Of a stretch of 64,000 nt of DNA, positions 8,034 through 16,354 are shown piece by piece. Source of the stretch: GCA-2746795 sp964643965 (GTDB lineage Bacteria > Chloroflexota > Anaerolineae > Promineifilales > Promineifilaceae). The notes under the pieces are model-generated. The model did no database searches. It was not told where the DNA came from and saw nothing but the letters and a program-made list of their open reading frames with translations. The number at the start of each line of letters is the position of its first letter. Position 1 is the stretch's first letter. Made by a program: the position numbers and the translations under genes. Location of the stretch: assembly GCA_964643965.1 (NCBI GenBank), contig CAZXVH010000012.1, positions 1-64,000 of the forward strand, given 5' to 3'.

Positions 8034-9296
8034 ATGAAAAAGCAAAGTCAGGAGAACCCCAACTGGATCATGGTTTTTCTGGCTTTGTTGCTTTTTGGGG
8101 GGATAACGGCCTGTGATACGCCAGCCATGACGTGCGCCGACGAGTTGGGTTGTATTGCCGTAGACTGGCGTGATCCCATCCGCATTGGCGTCATGTCGGC
8201 TCTGAGCGGGGAGGTGGCTTCTGTGGGACAGGATAGTCAACGCGGCGTGGAATTGGCGGTGGCTGACCGCAGCAGCAGCCTGCTGGATCATCAAATCGAG
8301 TTGGTGGTGACAGATTCAGGCTGTACGCCAAAGGTGGCGGCCGTGGCGGCCGAAATTGTGATAGAAGATGAGGATGTATTAGGCGTTATTGGCCCCACAT
8401 GCAGCGCGGCGGCAGAAACGGCCGTTCCCATTATTGAAGCCGCCGGTTTAAGCCTCATCTCCCCCGCAGCTACCGCTTCCCGCCTCACCAATCCCAACAG
8501 AGACACAGGCGGCGTCTGGCAACCTGGTTTCTTTCGCACCGTAGCCAGTGACGCTGCCCAGGCAGAACTGGCCGCTAACTATGCCTTTGACCAGCTCAAC
8601 GCCCGTACCGCAGCCATCATTTATGATGAAACTGACCTCAACCATGACCTATCCCAGGTATTCGCCGAAACTTTTCGTAAACGGGGTGGGCAGATCAGCT
8701 TCCAAAGCAGCATTTCTCCTGGCAACGACGGCGTCGTTGAAATTTTACGTGGCGCTGGAGCTGCTTCACCTGCGGTATTGTATCTGCCGGTATTTGAACC
8801 AGAAGGCAACCTGATTGCCAATCATCTCACCGAAATTACCAGCTTGCAAGATGTGTTGCTTGTGGGCAGCAGTGGGCTGTTCACCCCCGCTTTTCCCATT
8901 GGTGTGGGTACGCCCGTGATAAATGGGATGTTTATTGTGGGACAGGTGGCACAGGGGGAGCGGTATGAGGCGCTTTTGGAACGGTGGCAAACGCGGTACA
9001 ACCGGACGCCGCAAGGCCCTTATCATGCCCAGGCATATGACGCCATGAACCTGCTTTTGAATGGCATAGAAGCTGTGGCGCAAACAGATAGTCAGGGCAA
9101 TCTGCTGATTGGGCTGCAAGCGCTGCGCCAGGCTGTCGCCCAAACGAAAGAGTATCCCGGCGCAACTGGCCTGCTATCCTGTTCATCCTATGGCGACTGC
9201 GCCGCCCCCGCCAGTCTGGGTGTTTACCGTATCAACCGGGAGACGATTAGCGGCGAACAGTGGCCGCCAGAATTGGTTTGGTCAACTGAACCATAA
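8034..9296 (+). CDS. Second LivK-type substrate-binding lipoprotein
   Basis: Protein of 420 aa. The N-terminus ends in a lipobox (LLLFGGITAC) and is followed by a LivK-type binding fold. It shares the landmarks of the livK product at 2176: CxxELGC just after the anchor, GPTCSAAAETAVPIIEAAGL, RTVASDAAQAELAANYAF, and SCSSYGDC near the C-terminus. It is therefore a paralogue. It follows livF after 62 bases with no terminator between, so one transporter may be served by two binding proteins of different specificity. The ribosome site is poor. Confidence 0.87.
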   Translation: MKKQSQENPNWIMVFLALLLFGGITACDTPAMTCADELGCIAVDWRDPIRIGVMSALSGEVASVGQDSQRGVELAVADRSSSLLDHQIELVVTDSGCTPKVAAVAAEIVIEDEDVLGVIGPTCSAAAETAVPIIEAAGLSLISPAATASRLTNPNRDTGGVWQPGFFRTVASDAAQAELAANYAFDQLNARTAAIIYDETDLNHDLSQVFAETFRKRGGQISFQSSISPGNDGVVEILRGAGAASPAVLYLPVFEPEGNLIANHLTEITSLQDVLLVGSSGLFTPAFPIGVGTPVINGMFIVGQVAQGERYEALLERWQTRYNRTPQGPYHAQAYDAMNLLLNGIEAVAQTDSQGNLLIGLQALRQAVAQTKEYPGATGLLSCSSYGDCAAPASLGVYRINRETISGEQWPPELVWSTEP

Positions 9297-9347
9297 TAAG
9301 AATGTGCTGCGCAACCGTTACGCAGCACGCATTACGGATAAGAAATC

Positions 9348-10508
9348 ATGAGTCAATTCCCATCTTCATCTTCAATTGTCATCATCGGCGGCGGCGTCAT
9401 GGGCGCCAGCACCGCCTATCACCTGGCGCGGCGCGGCTACACCGATGTCGTCTTGCTGGAACGTGAGGCGTTCTTTGGCCTGGGGGCTACCGGACGCTGC
9501 GCCGGGGGCATTCGCTACCAGTTCAGCACGGAAATAAACATTCGCCTTTCGCAGCTCAGTTTACCCATGTTGCAGCGCTTTGAAGCAGAAACGGGACAGG
9601 CCATCGACTTGCAATGGCCCGGTTATCTTTTTTTGCTGACAAACGAGCGGGACGTGGCCAGATTTGAACACAATGTAGCTTTGCAGCGCCGCCTGGGTGT
9701 GCCCACCGAATGGCTCACCGGTGACGAGATTCGTCGCCGCCTGCCGCTATTAATGGCCGACGATGTATTGGCCGGCACGTTTCATGCCGGTGATGGCCTG
9801 GCTGATCCCAATGGCGTGGTTAACGGCTATATTCAGGCGGCGCGGCGTTTGGGTGTGCGGGCGTTGACGGAAACGGCCGTTACCAGCATAGAAACCAGCA
9901 GTGGCAAGGTAACGGCCGTTCATACCAACCAGGGCCGCATCGCCTGCGAAAATGTGGTCAACGCCGCCGGTCCCTGGTCTGGCGTGGTCAGCGAGATGGC
10001 GGGCGTTCCCCTGCCCATCACCCCCATCCGGCGGCAAATGCTCACCACCACCCCGCTGCCGCAGATCCCCTCAGATTTCCCCTTCATCATCGACTTCGCC
10101 CAAAGCCTTTATTTTCACCGGGAAGGGGAAGGGCTGCTCACCGGCATGTCTAATCCGCAGCAAAAACCGGGCTTCGACCAATCTGTGGATGAGACCTGGG
10201 AATTCACCCACATGGAAGCGGCCATCGCCCGGCTGCCCCTGCTGGCTGACGCCGGCCGTTTGTCAGGCTGGGCCGGTCTGTATGAAGTGACGCCAGACGC
10301 CCATCCCATTTTAGGCCCCGCGCCGCAGCTAGAGGGCTACTACCTGGTCACTGGCTTCTCCGGGCACGGTTTCATGCACGGCCCCATCGCCGGCCTGCTC
10401 CTGGCGGAGTTCATCCTCGACGGCCAGCCCACCACCCTGGACGTTTCCATGCTCGACTACCAACGTTTTGCCGAAGGGCGGCTGGTGGCGGAGTATAATG
10501 TGGTGTGA
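9348..10508 (+). CDS. FAD-dependent amine/amino-acid oxidoreductase (DAO family, sarcosine-oxidase beta-like)
   Basis: Protein of 386 aa. The N-terminal Rossmann motif IIGGGVMGASTAYHLARRG binds FAD, FGLGATGRCAGGIRYQFS follows as in sarcosine oxidase beta-like and glycine oxidase-like enzymes, and the C-terminal FAD contact is GLYEVTPDAHPILGP with GFSGHGFMHGP. Such enzymes oxidise secondary amines or amino acids to imines. Placement after an amino-acid-type importer suggests it acts on an imported substrate; that is inference. Its stop codon overlaps a possible GTG start of the next gene, but the next gene appears to have its own promoter. Confidence 0.85.
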   Translation: MSQFPSSSSIVIIGGGVMGASTAYHLARRGYTDVVLLEREAFFGLGATGRCAGGIRYQFSTEINIRLSQLSLPMLQRFEAETGQAIDLQWPGYLFLLTNERDVARFEHNVALQRRLGVPTEWLTGDEIRRRLPLLMADDVLAGTFHAGDGLADPNGVVNGYIQAARRLGVRALTETAVTSIETSSGKVTAVHTNQGRIACENVVNAAGPWSGVVSEMAGVPLPITPIRRQMLTTTPLPQIPSDFPFIIDFAQSLYFHREGEGLLTGMSNPQQKPGFDQSVDETWEFTHMEAAIARLPLLADAGRLSGWAGLYEVTPDAHPILGPAPQLEGYYLVTGFSGHGFMHGPIAGLLLAEFILDGQPTTLDVSMLDYQRFAEGRLVAEYNVV

Positions 10509-10510
10509 GT

Positions 10511-10539
10511 TTGCCCCTCATTTTGCCGCTTGTTATACT
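10511..10539 (+). promoter_or_regulatory. Probable leaderless promoter
   Basis: TTGCCC (10511-10516), a 17-bp spacer and TATACT (10534-10539) are followed only 7 bases later by ATG 10547. Transcription would start at or next to the start codon, giving a leaderless message. This agrees with the absence of a ribosome site before that ATG. Confidence 0.6.
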
Positions 10540-10546
10540 CCCCCGC

Positions 10547-12946
10547 ATGGTCAAACCAAGAAATCTCGCCTTGAGTGTGCTGTTTTTCGCCTTATTTCTG
10601 GTGGTAAGCTGCGGGGATAGTGGGTCGGAAACGGCCGTTACTCCTCCCTCTCCTGTGCCCACCATTGCCGCCACGGAAACGGCCGTTCTCGCCAGCAGCC
10701 GTGACTTCATTGTGATCGCCACCGACGCCCCCAATCCCCCCTTTGCCGACTTTGACGCCTTTGGCAATGTGGTGGGCTTTAACGCCAGCATCATGCGCAG
10801 TATCGCTGCCGACAGCGGGTTGGAATATGAATTTGTAGTGACGCCTTATCAAGGCGTTTTAGAAAGTCTGGCCAGCGGCAGCCAGGAATTTGACGCCGTG
10901 ATACCTTCCATTCCCCTGCCAGACTCTCCGCTGCCGGGCATTGCCTACACCCAGCCTTACCTGGAAGTGGGCCAGGTCTTATTGGTTTTAGCTGACAACG
11001 AAGAGATAATTGGGACAGCAGACCTCCAGGGAGGCGCCCAGGTCGGCGTGGTGGAGGTGAGTTATGGGGAAGCCATCGCCCGCACCGAGTTGGGCATTCC
11101 CGAAAATAATGTGACGACCTTCCCCAATGCCACCGCCGCCGTCCAGGCGCTCATTGATCAGGCAGTAAACGCCGTTATTCTCGACAGCTATTCGGGCGAC
11201 TATTTTGCCAATACCTACCCGGAACAACTCAAGCTGGCCGGTGAGCCAAACGCCGAAAATTGGATTGGCCGCCGCTCCTTCGCCATTGCGGTGGCGGAAG
11301 GAAACACGGAACTGCTCGAACGCCTCAATGCCGCCATCGCCCAGATGCAGGCCGCCAATGAGATTGAGCGCCTGGCGGCTATGCTCATAGAAGCGGAACG
11401 GGAACGGCCGTTAAATCCCGGCGAGCCACGTACTGGCAGCGCCGCCAACGAAATCGTCATCGGCATGGTGGGGCAGCTCACCAGCCTGGACCCCGCCACC
11501 CCACCTGACCTCATCAATTGGGAATTGCAAACGAATACCATGGGCGGCCTCTATCACCTCAACAGCGACAATCAAGTGACGCCGCTGCTCGCTTCCGGGC
11601 CGCCCCAAGTTTCCGCAGATGGCCTGGAAGTGACCATTCCCCTGCGCCTGGGATTACACTTCCCGGATGGCACAGACTTCACCGCCGACGATGTAGTCTG
11701 GTCTATCAACCGCGCTAAATTTGGGCGCGGCGGCTACCTGGTCAACCGCTTCCTCAAAGATGCAGATGAAGATGGTTATGGCGACGTCGACGCCGTGCAA
11801 GCCCTCACCCCAGAAAGCGTCATCATCCGCCTGAAAGCGCCCACCGCTTATTTGCCGGCAGTGCTGGCCACGCCGCCCTTCTTCCCCATTAGCAGTGATT
11901 GCTACGCCGCCGCCGAAGACCTCAATAGCGTTTGTGGCGGACTTGGCCCCTATACCATCGTCAGCCGGGAAGCAGACGCCATTCGCCTTACCGCCAACCC
12001 GGAGTGGCCTGGCGAGCCGCCCGCTTTTGAGAATATCAAAGTGCGCTTTTTTAACAGCGTCGCCGATTTGCGCGTCTCGTTAGAAGAGTTTAACTCGGTG
12101 GACATCGCCTGGAGCGGGCTGCCTTATGCCGATTATGAAGTATTACGGGCTGTAGATGGGTTTGAAAGTTGGGCCAGCAGCGGCGTGTTTAAGAGCTATC
12201 TGATTTTTGAGCAAAGCCAACCGCCCTGGAACAAACGCAGTTTACGCGAGGCGGTGGCCCTGTCGTTGGATCGGGAGGCATTGGCTGAAACAGTGTTTGG
12301 GGCGGAGCGATTACCCCTTTACAGTCCGGTTCCAGACGCCGTGCCCGGCCACGTCGCTACCTTGCCCCAGCGCGATTTAAGCCGGGCGCAGTTCCTCTTG
12401 CAAGGCGAGGGCTACACGGCCGCCAATCCGTTAGCTATCACGCTGTGGTATGTCAATGACGGCCGTTATTCTGCCAAAGAGGAAGCGTATGCGGCGGCCA
12501 TCAAAGCCCAGCTCGAAGAGAGCGAAGCCATCGCGGTTACGCTGGAGGGCGCCCCCTGGGAGACCTACCGCGCCCAGATTAACGAATGCAATTATCCGGC
12601 GTATTTGTTGGGCTGGCCTTCCCCCGGCGCTCCCGCTGATTATCTCTATATGAACGCCTGGACAGATTTTTTCCTGGCAAACGCCGACCGGGTATTCTGC
12701 TCAAATTACCAGAGTACACGCATGGATGAACTGGTAGCCCAGGCACGGGCAGAGCAAGACCCGGTTAAGCGGCAGGCGTTGAATACTCAAATCCAGGAGC
12801 TATGGGCCGTCGATTTGCCCACTCTCGATATTACGCAAGCGCCCCGTTTTGCTATTTCGCTTAACACGGTGGATAACCTGAAAATTGATGCCTTGGGGAT
12901 GTTGCACTACGAAACGTTGGTAAAGATACCGCCAGACGAGGGTTGA
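10547..12946 (+). CDS. Lipoprotein fusing an amino-acid-type (SBP_bac_3) and a peptide-type (SBP_bac_5) binding domain
   Basis: Protein of about 799 aa from ATG 10547. That start gives a clean lipoprotein signal (MVKPRNLALS, hydrophobic core, VVSC); an in-frame GTG at 10505 would add 14 residues ahead of it. A family 3 solute-binding domain spans about residues 45-300 (FIVIATDAPNPPFADFDAFG, NTTFPNATAAVQALIDQAVN). It is followed by a family 5 oligopeptide/nickel-type domain from about 325 to the end (IVIGMVGQLTSLDPATPPDL, VTIPLRLGLHFPDGTDFTAD). No permease genes are adjacent. Joining two unrelated binding folds in one chain is unusual. Its partner transporter is unknown. Confidence 0.85.
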   Translation: MVKPRNLALSVLFFALFLVVSCGDSGSETAVTPPSPVPTIAATETAVLASSRDFIVIATDAPNPPFADFDAFGNVVGFNASIMRSIAADSGLEYEFVVTPYQGVLESLASGSQEFDAVIPSIPLPDSPLPGIAYTQPYLEVGQVLLVLADNEEIIGTADLQGGAQVGVVEVSYGEAIARTELGIPENNVTTFPNATAAVQALIDQAVNAVILDSYSGDYFANTYPEQLKLAGEPNAENWIGRRSFAIAVAEGNTELLERLNAAIAQMQAANEIERLAAMLIEAERERPLNPGEPRTGSAANEIVIGMVGQLTSLDPATPPDLINWELQTNTMGGLYHLNSDNQVTPLLASGPPQVSADGLEVTIPLRLGLHFPDGTDFTADDVVWSINRAKFGRGGYLVNRFLKDADEDGYGDVDAVQALTPESVIIRLKAPTAYLPAVLATPPFFPISSDCYAAAEDLNSVCGGLGPYTIVSREADAIRLTANPEWPGEPPAFENIKVRFFNSVADLRVSLEEFNSVDIAWSGLPYADYEVLRAVDGFESWASSGVFKSYLIFEQSQPPWNKRSLREAVALSLDREALAETVFGAERLPLYSPVPDAVPGHVATLPQRDLSRAQFLLQGEGYTAANPLAITLWYVNDGRYSAKEEAYAAAIKAQLEESEAIAVTLEGAPWETYRAQINECNYPAYLLGWPSPGAPADYLYMNAWTDFFLANADRVFCSNYQSTRMDELVAQARAEQDPVKRQALNTQIQELWAVDLPTLDITQAPRFAISLNTVDNLKIDALGMLHYETLVKIPPDEG

Positions 12947-12981
12947 GCTTGTCGGAGCGTGGTCCCGCCTTCGACAAGCTC
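12945..12981. repeat. Inverted repeat built from the GAGCTTGTCG dispersed motif
   Basis: GAGCTTGTCG at 12945-12954 and its perfect complement CGACAAGCTC at 12972-12981 form a 10-bp stem with a 17-base loop, overlapping the stop codon of the upstream gene. The arm is related to the dispersed CCTGAGCCTGTCGAAGG motif found at 16.27, 19.98 and 24.37 kb. It may act as a 3' stabilising hairpin; there is no T-run. Confidence 0.6.
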
Positions 12982-13066
12982 AGGCTGTCAACCATGTTTT
13001 GATGGATATTCACCAGAGACGTTTATCCATCAATTTAGCCTTGATAGGACACGACATCTATCCTCT

Positions 13067-13726
13067 TTATTGCTGTTTCTGCGCCAGCCGTTTGGCGCGA
13101 GGGCCAACGATGCGTTCATTGCCGGCGACAATGCGTTTGAAATTGGGGCGTAAAGCCCAGCCTACAGCCAGCGCCGTGAGGATGCCACCCACCAGATACG
13201 CAGGAGTGGGGTCTAAGCCCATGACATAGCGAATGCCAAACACCAGCGGGATGAGCAGGGCCATGGCCATGGAAGCGACAGAAGCCATGCCCACCAGCCA
13301 GAAGAGACCCAGCATCAGCACAAAGCCAAGGGGGAAGATGGGCCACCACACGGCCGTTGACCAGCCTACATTCGGCCCCGTCCCCGCGCCTCCCTTAAAT
13401 TTCAGGAAGATAGACCAGTTGTGGCCCACGACGGCCATCACGCCACCGCTGGTGACAATCCAGGAGAGCAGGGCGGGGTCTACCTTGTCGGCGAAGAGCC
13501 AGGTGGCCGTCCACACCGCCACCGCCCCTTTGAGGAAATCGCTAACGGCCGTTAACACCCCAATCGCCACGCCCCCAGCCCGGTAAGAATTGGTGCCTCC
13601 CATCCGGCCGCTGCCGATGGTGCGAATATCTTTGCCTGTTTTGGCCCGTACATATAAAAAGCCAAACGGAATGGAACCTAAAATATAGCCGATCAAACCG
13701 GCGCTGAGAAAATATGCAATAGTCAA
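13067..13726 (-). CDS. plsY: Glycerol-3-phosphate acyltransferase PlsY-like
   Basis: Protein of 219 aa with about five or six TM helices. PlsY transfers an acyl group from acyl-phosphate to glycerol-3-phosphate, the first step of phospholipid synthesis. Motif 1 is GSIPFGFL, motif 2 is GSGRMGGTNSYRAGG (family GSGNxGATN) and motif 3 is GHNWSIFLKFKGGAGTGPN. The usual GGKG of motif 3 reads GGAG here, so the protein is divergent and could be a paralogue with altered activity. The start is TTG, supported by an AGAGGA site about 8 bases upstream. Convergent genes on both sides leave it as a single transcription unit. Confidence 0.8.
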   Translation of the reverse strand: MTIAYFLSAGLIGYILGSIPFGFLYVRAKTGKDIRTIGSGRMGGTNSYRAGGVAIGVLTAVSDFLKGAVAVWTATWLFADKVDPALLSWIVTSGGVMAVVGHNWSIFLKFKGGAGTGPNVGWSTAVWWPIFPLGFVLMLGLFWLVGMASVASMAMALLIPLVFGIRYVMGLDPTPAYLVGGILTALAVGWALRPNFKRIVAGNERIVGPRAKRLAQKQQ

Positions 13727-13868
13727 TGTCTTGTCCTCTCTTAGTGGGTTAATCTCTCTTTAAGACCTGACCGGTTTTTTAGACAATTTGATAAACAGCC
13801 ACTTTGGCGGAAAGCTGCCAGGTCTGAGGTTACGATGCGTCTGCTAAAACACAGAGAAACGATACAGG

Positions 13869-14282
13869 TTACTCAATTACCAGGTTTATTTCATGGAAAC
13901 GGCCGTTTTCAATGATAAAACCACGCACCACCGGCTGTTCCCTCTCTGCCAGCGACACAATAATATAAACGCTTTCCGGGTAATATGCCTGGGCTACATC
14001 TGCGGCCGACGGCCGTTCCGGGCCGGTGGGGTGTGAATGATAAACGGCCGTCATCTGCCAGCCGCGAGCTTCTATCTCCAGCATGGCGGCCAACTGCTGC
14101 TGCGGCGCCATCTCATACGCCACCGGGCTGCGCCAGATATTGTCGATGGGGTAGAGCTGCACCGCCTGGCCGGGCGGCCCGGCCAAAATACCACACGCTT
14201 CCTCAGGATAGTGCGCCTGGAGATGAGAGAGCATGAGCTGGATTAACGGCCGTTTTATGCGCAAATTCTTGTTACTTGCCAA
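13869..14282 (-). CDS. JAMM/MPN+ domain metallopeptidase
   Basis: Protein of 137 aa, a single MPN domain. The zinc site is complete: a glutamate at 27/28 (EEACGIL), H82 and H84 in HSHPTGPERPSAAD, then S92 and D95 in the exact HxHx7SxxD spacing. Bacterial family members cleave isopeptide or C-terminal bonds, for example freeing sulfur-carrier proteins such as CysO in cysteine synthesis. No ubiquitin-like or cysM gene is next to it, so the substrate is unknown. The start is TTG with GCGGA upstream. No terminator was seen between it and plsY. Confidence 0.85.
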   Translation of the reverse strand: MASNKNLRIKRPLIQLMLSHLQAHYPEEACGILAGPPGQAVQLYPIDNIWRSPVAYEMAPQQQLAAMLEIEARGWQMTAVYHSHPTGPERPSAADVAQAYYPESVYIIVSLAEREQPVVRGFIIENGRFHEINLVIE

Positions 14283-14476
14283 GCTAATTCCGCCTCATAA
14301 CGTTAAAAATGAGAGCAAACACGCCCAAAGATTGAACCAATGGAGATCGAAAAACCATTTTTATCCGCAGCTTAACGCCGATTACATCGATTTTTCAGGT
14401 CTAATCTGCCTGATTGGCGCACCCTGCGGTTCCTTACTGTTAAGAGTTTAAACTACTGAATCTCCAGCCTGAGGAC

Positions 14477-14511
14477 AAAAAAAGCTAACCTGACGATGGC
14501 GCCAGGTTAGC
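14477..14511 (-). terminator. Intrinsic terminator of the ferredoxin gene
   Basis: On the minus strand, a perfect 9-bp stem GCTAACCTG / CAGGTTAGC with a 10-base loop is followed by seven T. It lies about 45 bases after the ferredoxin stop codon. Confidence 0.88.
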
Positions 14512-14555
14512 CGGGGTCTAGCCAAAGCGTCCGTTAAACGGACAGATGGTTAAGC

Positions 14556-14963
14556 TTAGTCCAATGCGTCGTAGCCAGGACCTTCAGAGAAGAACTCGTA
14601 ATTCGGCGGAATATCTTCAGTCAAATCCAGGACTTCACCACCGGCCAATTGTTTGGCATTGAGCAGCTTCACCTGGTGACCATCAATTTCGCCTTCAAAC
14701 GGCCCCCCATCGGGCAGCAAATCCTTGGTGTTGGCAATCCAAACACCGGCTGGCGCTTCATAATCGAAAGGCACTTCTTCTTCCGGGAAAATAGCTTCAT
14801 ACGGGCATTCAGGCACACAAGCGCCACAGTCGATGCAGGTGTCCGGATCAATATACAACCAGGGCCATTCCGCTTCTGGAAAACCCAGGACCATACATTC
14901 TACAGGACATACTTCCACGCAGGCTGTGTCACGCAAGCACAATCTGGTAATAATGTGAGTCAT
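14556..14963 (-). CDS. Two-cluster ferredoxin (FdxA-like)
   Basis: Protein of 135 aa. The first half holds two Fe-S sites: C9, C15, C19, C23 (RLCLRDTACVEVCPVECM) and C43, C46, C49, C53 (CIDCGACVPECP). By analogy with Azotobacter FdI and the Thermus 7Fe ferredoxin, C9/C15/C19/C53 would hold one cluster (3Fe or 4Fe) and C23/C43/C46/C49 a 4Fe-4S cluster. The C9-C15 gap of five residues is shorter than the seven in those proteins. An extra acidic C-terminal half of about 75 aa (PFDYEAP to GPGYDALD) has no motif I know. A strong AAGGAG site precedes the ATG. It is a soluble low-potential electron carrier whose partner is unknown. Confidence 0.88.
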   Translation of the reverse strand: MTHIITRLCLRDTACVEVCPVECMVLGFPEAEWPWLYIDPDTCIDCGACVPECPYEAIFPEEEVPFDYEAPAGVWIANTKDLLPDGGPFEGEIDGHQVKLLNAKQLAGGEVLDLTEDIPPNYEFFSEGPGYDALD

Positions 14964-15023
14964 AACAAATCTCCTTTTTAGCTTTTAGACAAGTTACCGG
15001 CGTGACCACGTCGGTTTTGCCCA

Positions 15024-15029
15024 ATTATA
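15024..15029 (-). promoter_or_regulatory. -10 element for the ferredoxin gene
   Basis: On the minus strand TATAAT lies about 60 bases before the ferredoxin start. A weak -35 (TTGCGG) is 19 bases further upstream. The spacing is long, so only the -10 is called. Confidence 0.45.
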
Positions 15030-15200
15030 CACATTTCCTGTTTTGCTGCCGCAAACTAAACGATGTTAACAGGCTCATTTACAACATGCCATCATCACCG
15101 GGGCAGCGCTTTTATGCATTAAAAATCAATCGCCCATTTCCCAGGAAGTAAATAGTAAATTTCTCGAGAAAACAATAGTCCAAATTGACCATGAGGCAAT

Positions 15201-15235
15201 TGATTGTTACCATTCACCTGTCGGTTAAACAATCA
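15201..15235. promoter_or_regulatory. Inverted repeat between ferredoxin and exporter genes
   Basis: TGATTGTT and AACAATCA form a perfect 8-bp inverted repeat with a 19-bp centre, in the divergent spacer 36 bp before the exporter start. It could be an operator; no regulator is identified. The rest of this ~300-bp spacer shows only the ferredoxin -10. Confidence 0.3.
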
Positions 15236-15270
15236 CACTTTAGCGGTGCAAACATGTTTTGTCAAACGCG

Positions 15271-16200
15271 ATGATCACCAGGGTAAAACCACGAATTTCT
15301 CCTTATTTGGTGCTGGCAATTGGGATTTTTGCCGTCTCATTTGGCTCTATTTTGGCGCGTCTGGCGCAGGAGCAGGGTGTGCCCTCTTTGGTGATTGCCG
15401 CCTATCGCACCCTGGTCGCGGCTTTGATCTTGCTGCCCTTTATGATAAGCGGCCGGCGCGATGAAGTGTACGCTCTGCGGCCGGCCGATTGGCGGCTGGC
15501 GCTGCTCTCAGGTATGGCGTTGGCCTTGCATTTTGCTACCTGGATTTCTTCGTTGGCGTACACCTCAGTCACGGCGTCAACTGTGTTGGTGTCCACTTCG
15601 CCGCTGTGGGTGGGGTTGGCGGCGCCCTTTTTCCTGGGCGAACCCTTTACCCGTCCCTTGAAGATGGGTATGACGCTGGCTTTAATCGGAACGCTCATTA
15701 TCAGCGCCAGCACCCTGGTGACAATGAGCGGTAATGGCCTGGTTTTTAATGCGGCGGATGTGGCTTCTGGGCAACGGCCGTTGCTGGGCAATGTGCTGGC
15801 TTTGTTGGGCGCCTTTGGCGGTGCGGTTTACATTTTGATTGGGCGCAAGCTGCGGGCCAGCTTGTCGCTCATCACCTACGCCACCCTGGTATATGGCACG
15901 GCCGCCATTTGCCTGACGCTGCTGGTGTGGTTAACCGGCAGCCGTATGCGGGGCTACTCCCCCCAGGTTTATCTCTTATTTTTGTTGATGGGGGTTGTGC
16001 CGCAGCTAATCGGCCATTCGTCGTTTAATTTTTCCCTGGGCTATCTACCGGCTGCTTTTGTGGGCGTCTCTATTTTTTCAGAACCGATTGGCGCGTCGAT
16101 TTTGGCGCTGATCTTCCTGGGTGAGATTCCCGGCCCCCTGGTGATTTTTGGCAGCCTGTTTGTCCTGGTGGGCGTACTGATTTCCACACGCCAGCAGTGA
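15271..16200 (+). CDS. EamA/DMT-superfamily transporter
   Basis: Membrane protein of about 309 aa with ten TM helices in two EamA halves (about 10-145 and 170-305), the layout of drug/metabolite exporters. The second half ends SIFSEPIGASILALIFLGEI with GSLFVLVGVLIS, a typical EamA ending. Substrates of this family (amino acids, sugars, metabolites) cannot be read from sequence. I chose ATG 15271; a TTG at 15259 is an alternative. A six-codon ORF (15254-15274) ends in TGA overlapping this ATG and could couple translation, which is speculative. Its 3' end abuts a heptamer repeat. Confidence 0.85.
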   Translation: MITRVKPRISPYLVLAIGIFAVSFGSILARLAQEQGVPSLVIAAYRTLVAALILLPFMISGRRDEVYALRPADWRLALLSGMALALHFATWISSLAYTSVTASTVLVSTSPLWVGLAAPFFLGEPFTRPLKMGMTLALIGTLIISASTLVTMSGNGLVFNAADVASGQRPLLGNVLALLGAFGGAVYILIGRKLRASLSLITYATLVYGTAAICLTLLVWLTGSRMRGYSPQVYLLFLLMGVVPQLIGHSSFNFSLGYLPAAFVGVSIFSEPIGASILALIFLGEIPGPLVIFGSLFVLVGVLISTRQQ

Positions 16201-16258
16201 GGATTGGGGATTGGGGATTGGGGATTGGGGATTGCGGATTGCGGATTGCGGATTGCGG
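16199..16258. repeat. Heptamer repeat GGATTGG / GGATTGC
   Basis: Eight or so 7-bp units follow the exporter stop codon directly: four of GGATTGG type, then four of GGATTGC type. This is the CCCCAAT-type heptamer known as STRR in filamentous cyanobacteria, read on the other strand. Confidence 0.9.
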
Positions 16259-16265
16259 AACGTTT

Positions 16266-16282
16266 CCTGAGCCTGTCGAAGG
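16266..16282. repeat. Dispersed 17-bp repeat CCTGAGCCTGTCGAAGG
   Basis: One copy of a short dispersed repeat also seen, with minor changes, at 12945-12981, 19981-19995 and 24367-24381. Here it sits between two heptamer arrays. Confidence 0.7.
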
Positions 16283-16296
16283 ATGGGAGAACGCAA

Positions 16297-16354
16297 ACTG
16301 TCCACTGTTCACTGTCCACTGTTCACTGCTTACTGTCCACTGTTCACCGTCCAC
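16297..16354. repeat. Heptamer repeat ACTGTCC / ACTGTTC
   Basis: About eight 7-bp units of the ACAGT family. The left part is intergenic and the right part encodes the last residues and stop of the minus-strand gene that ends at 16330 (reading TVNSGQ then stop). Confidence 0.88.

Noticed and set aside
15204..15464. 86-aa plus-strand ORF ahead of the exporter
   Set aside because: Out-of-frame overlap with the EamA gene; no family features.
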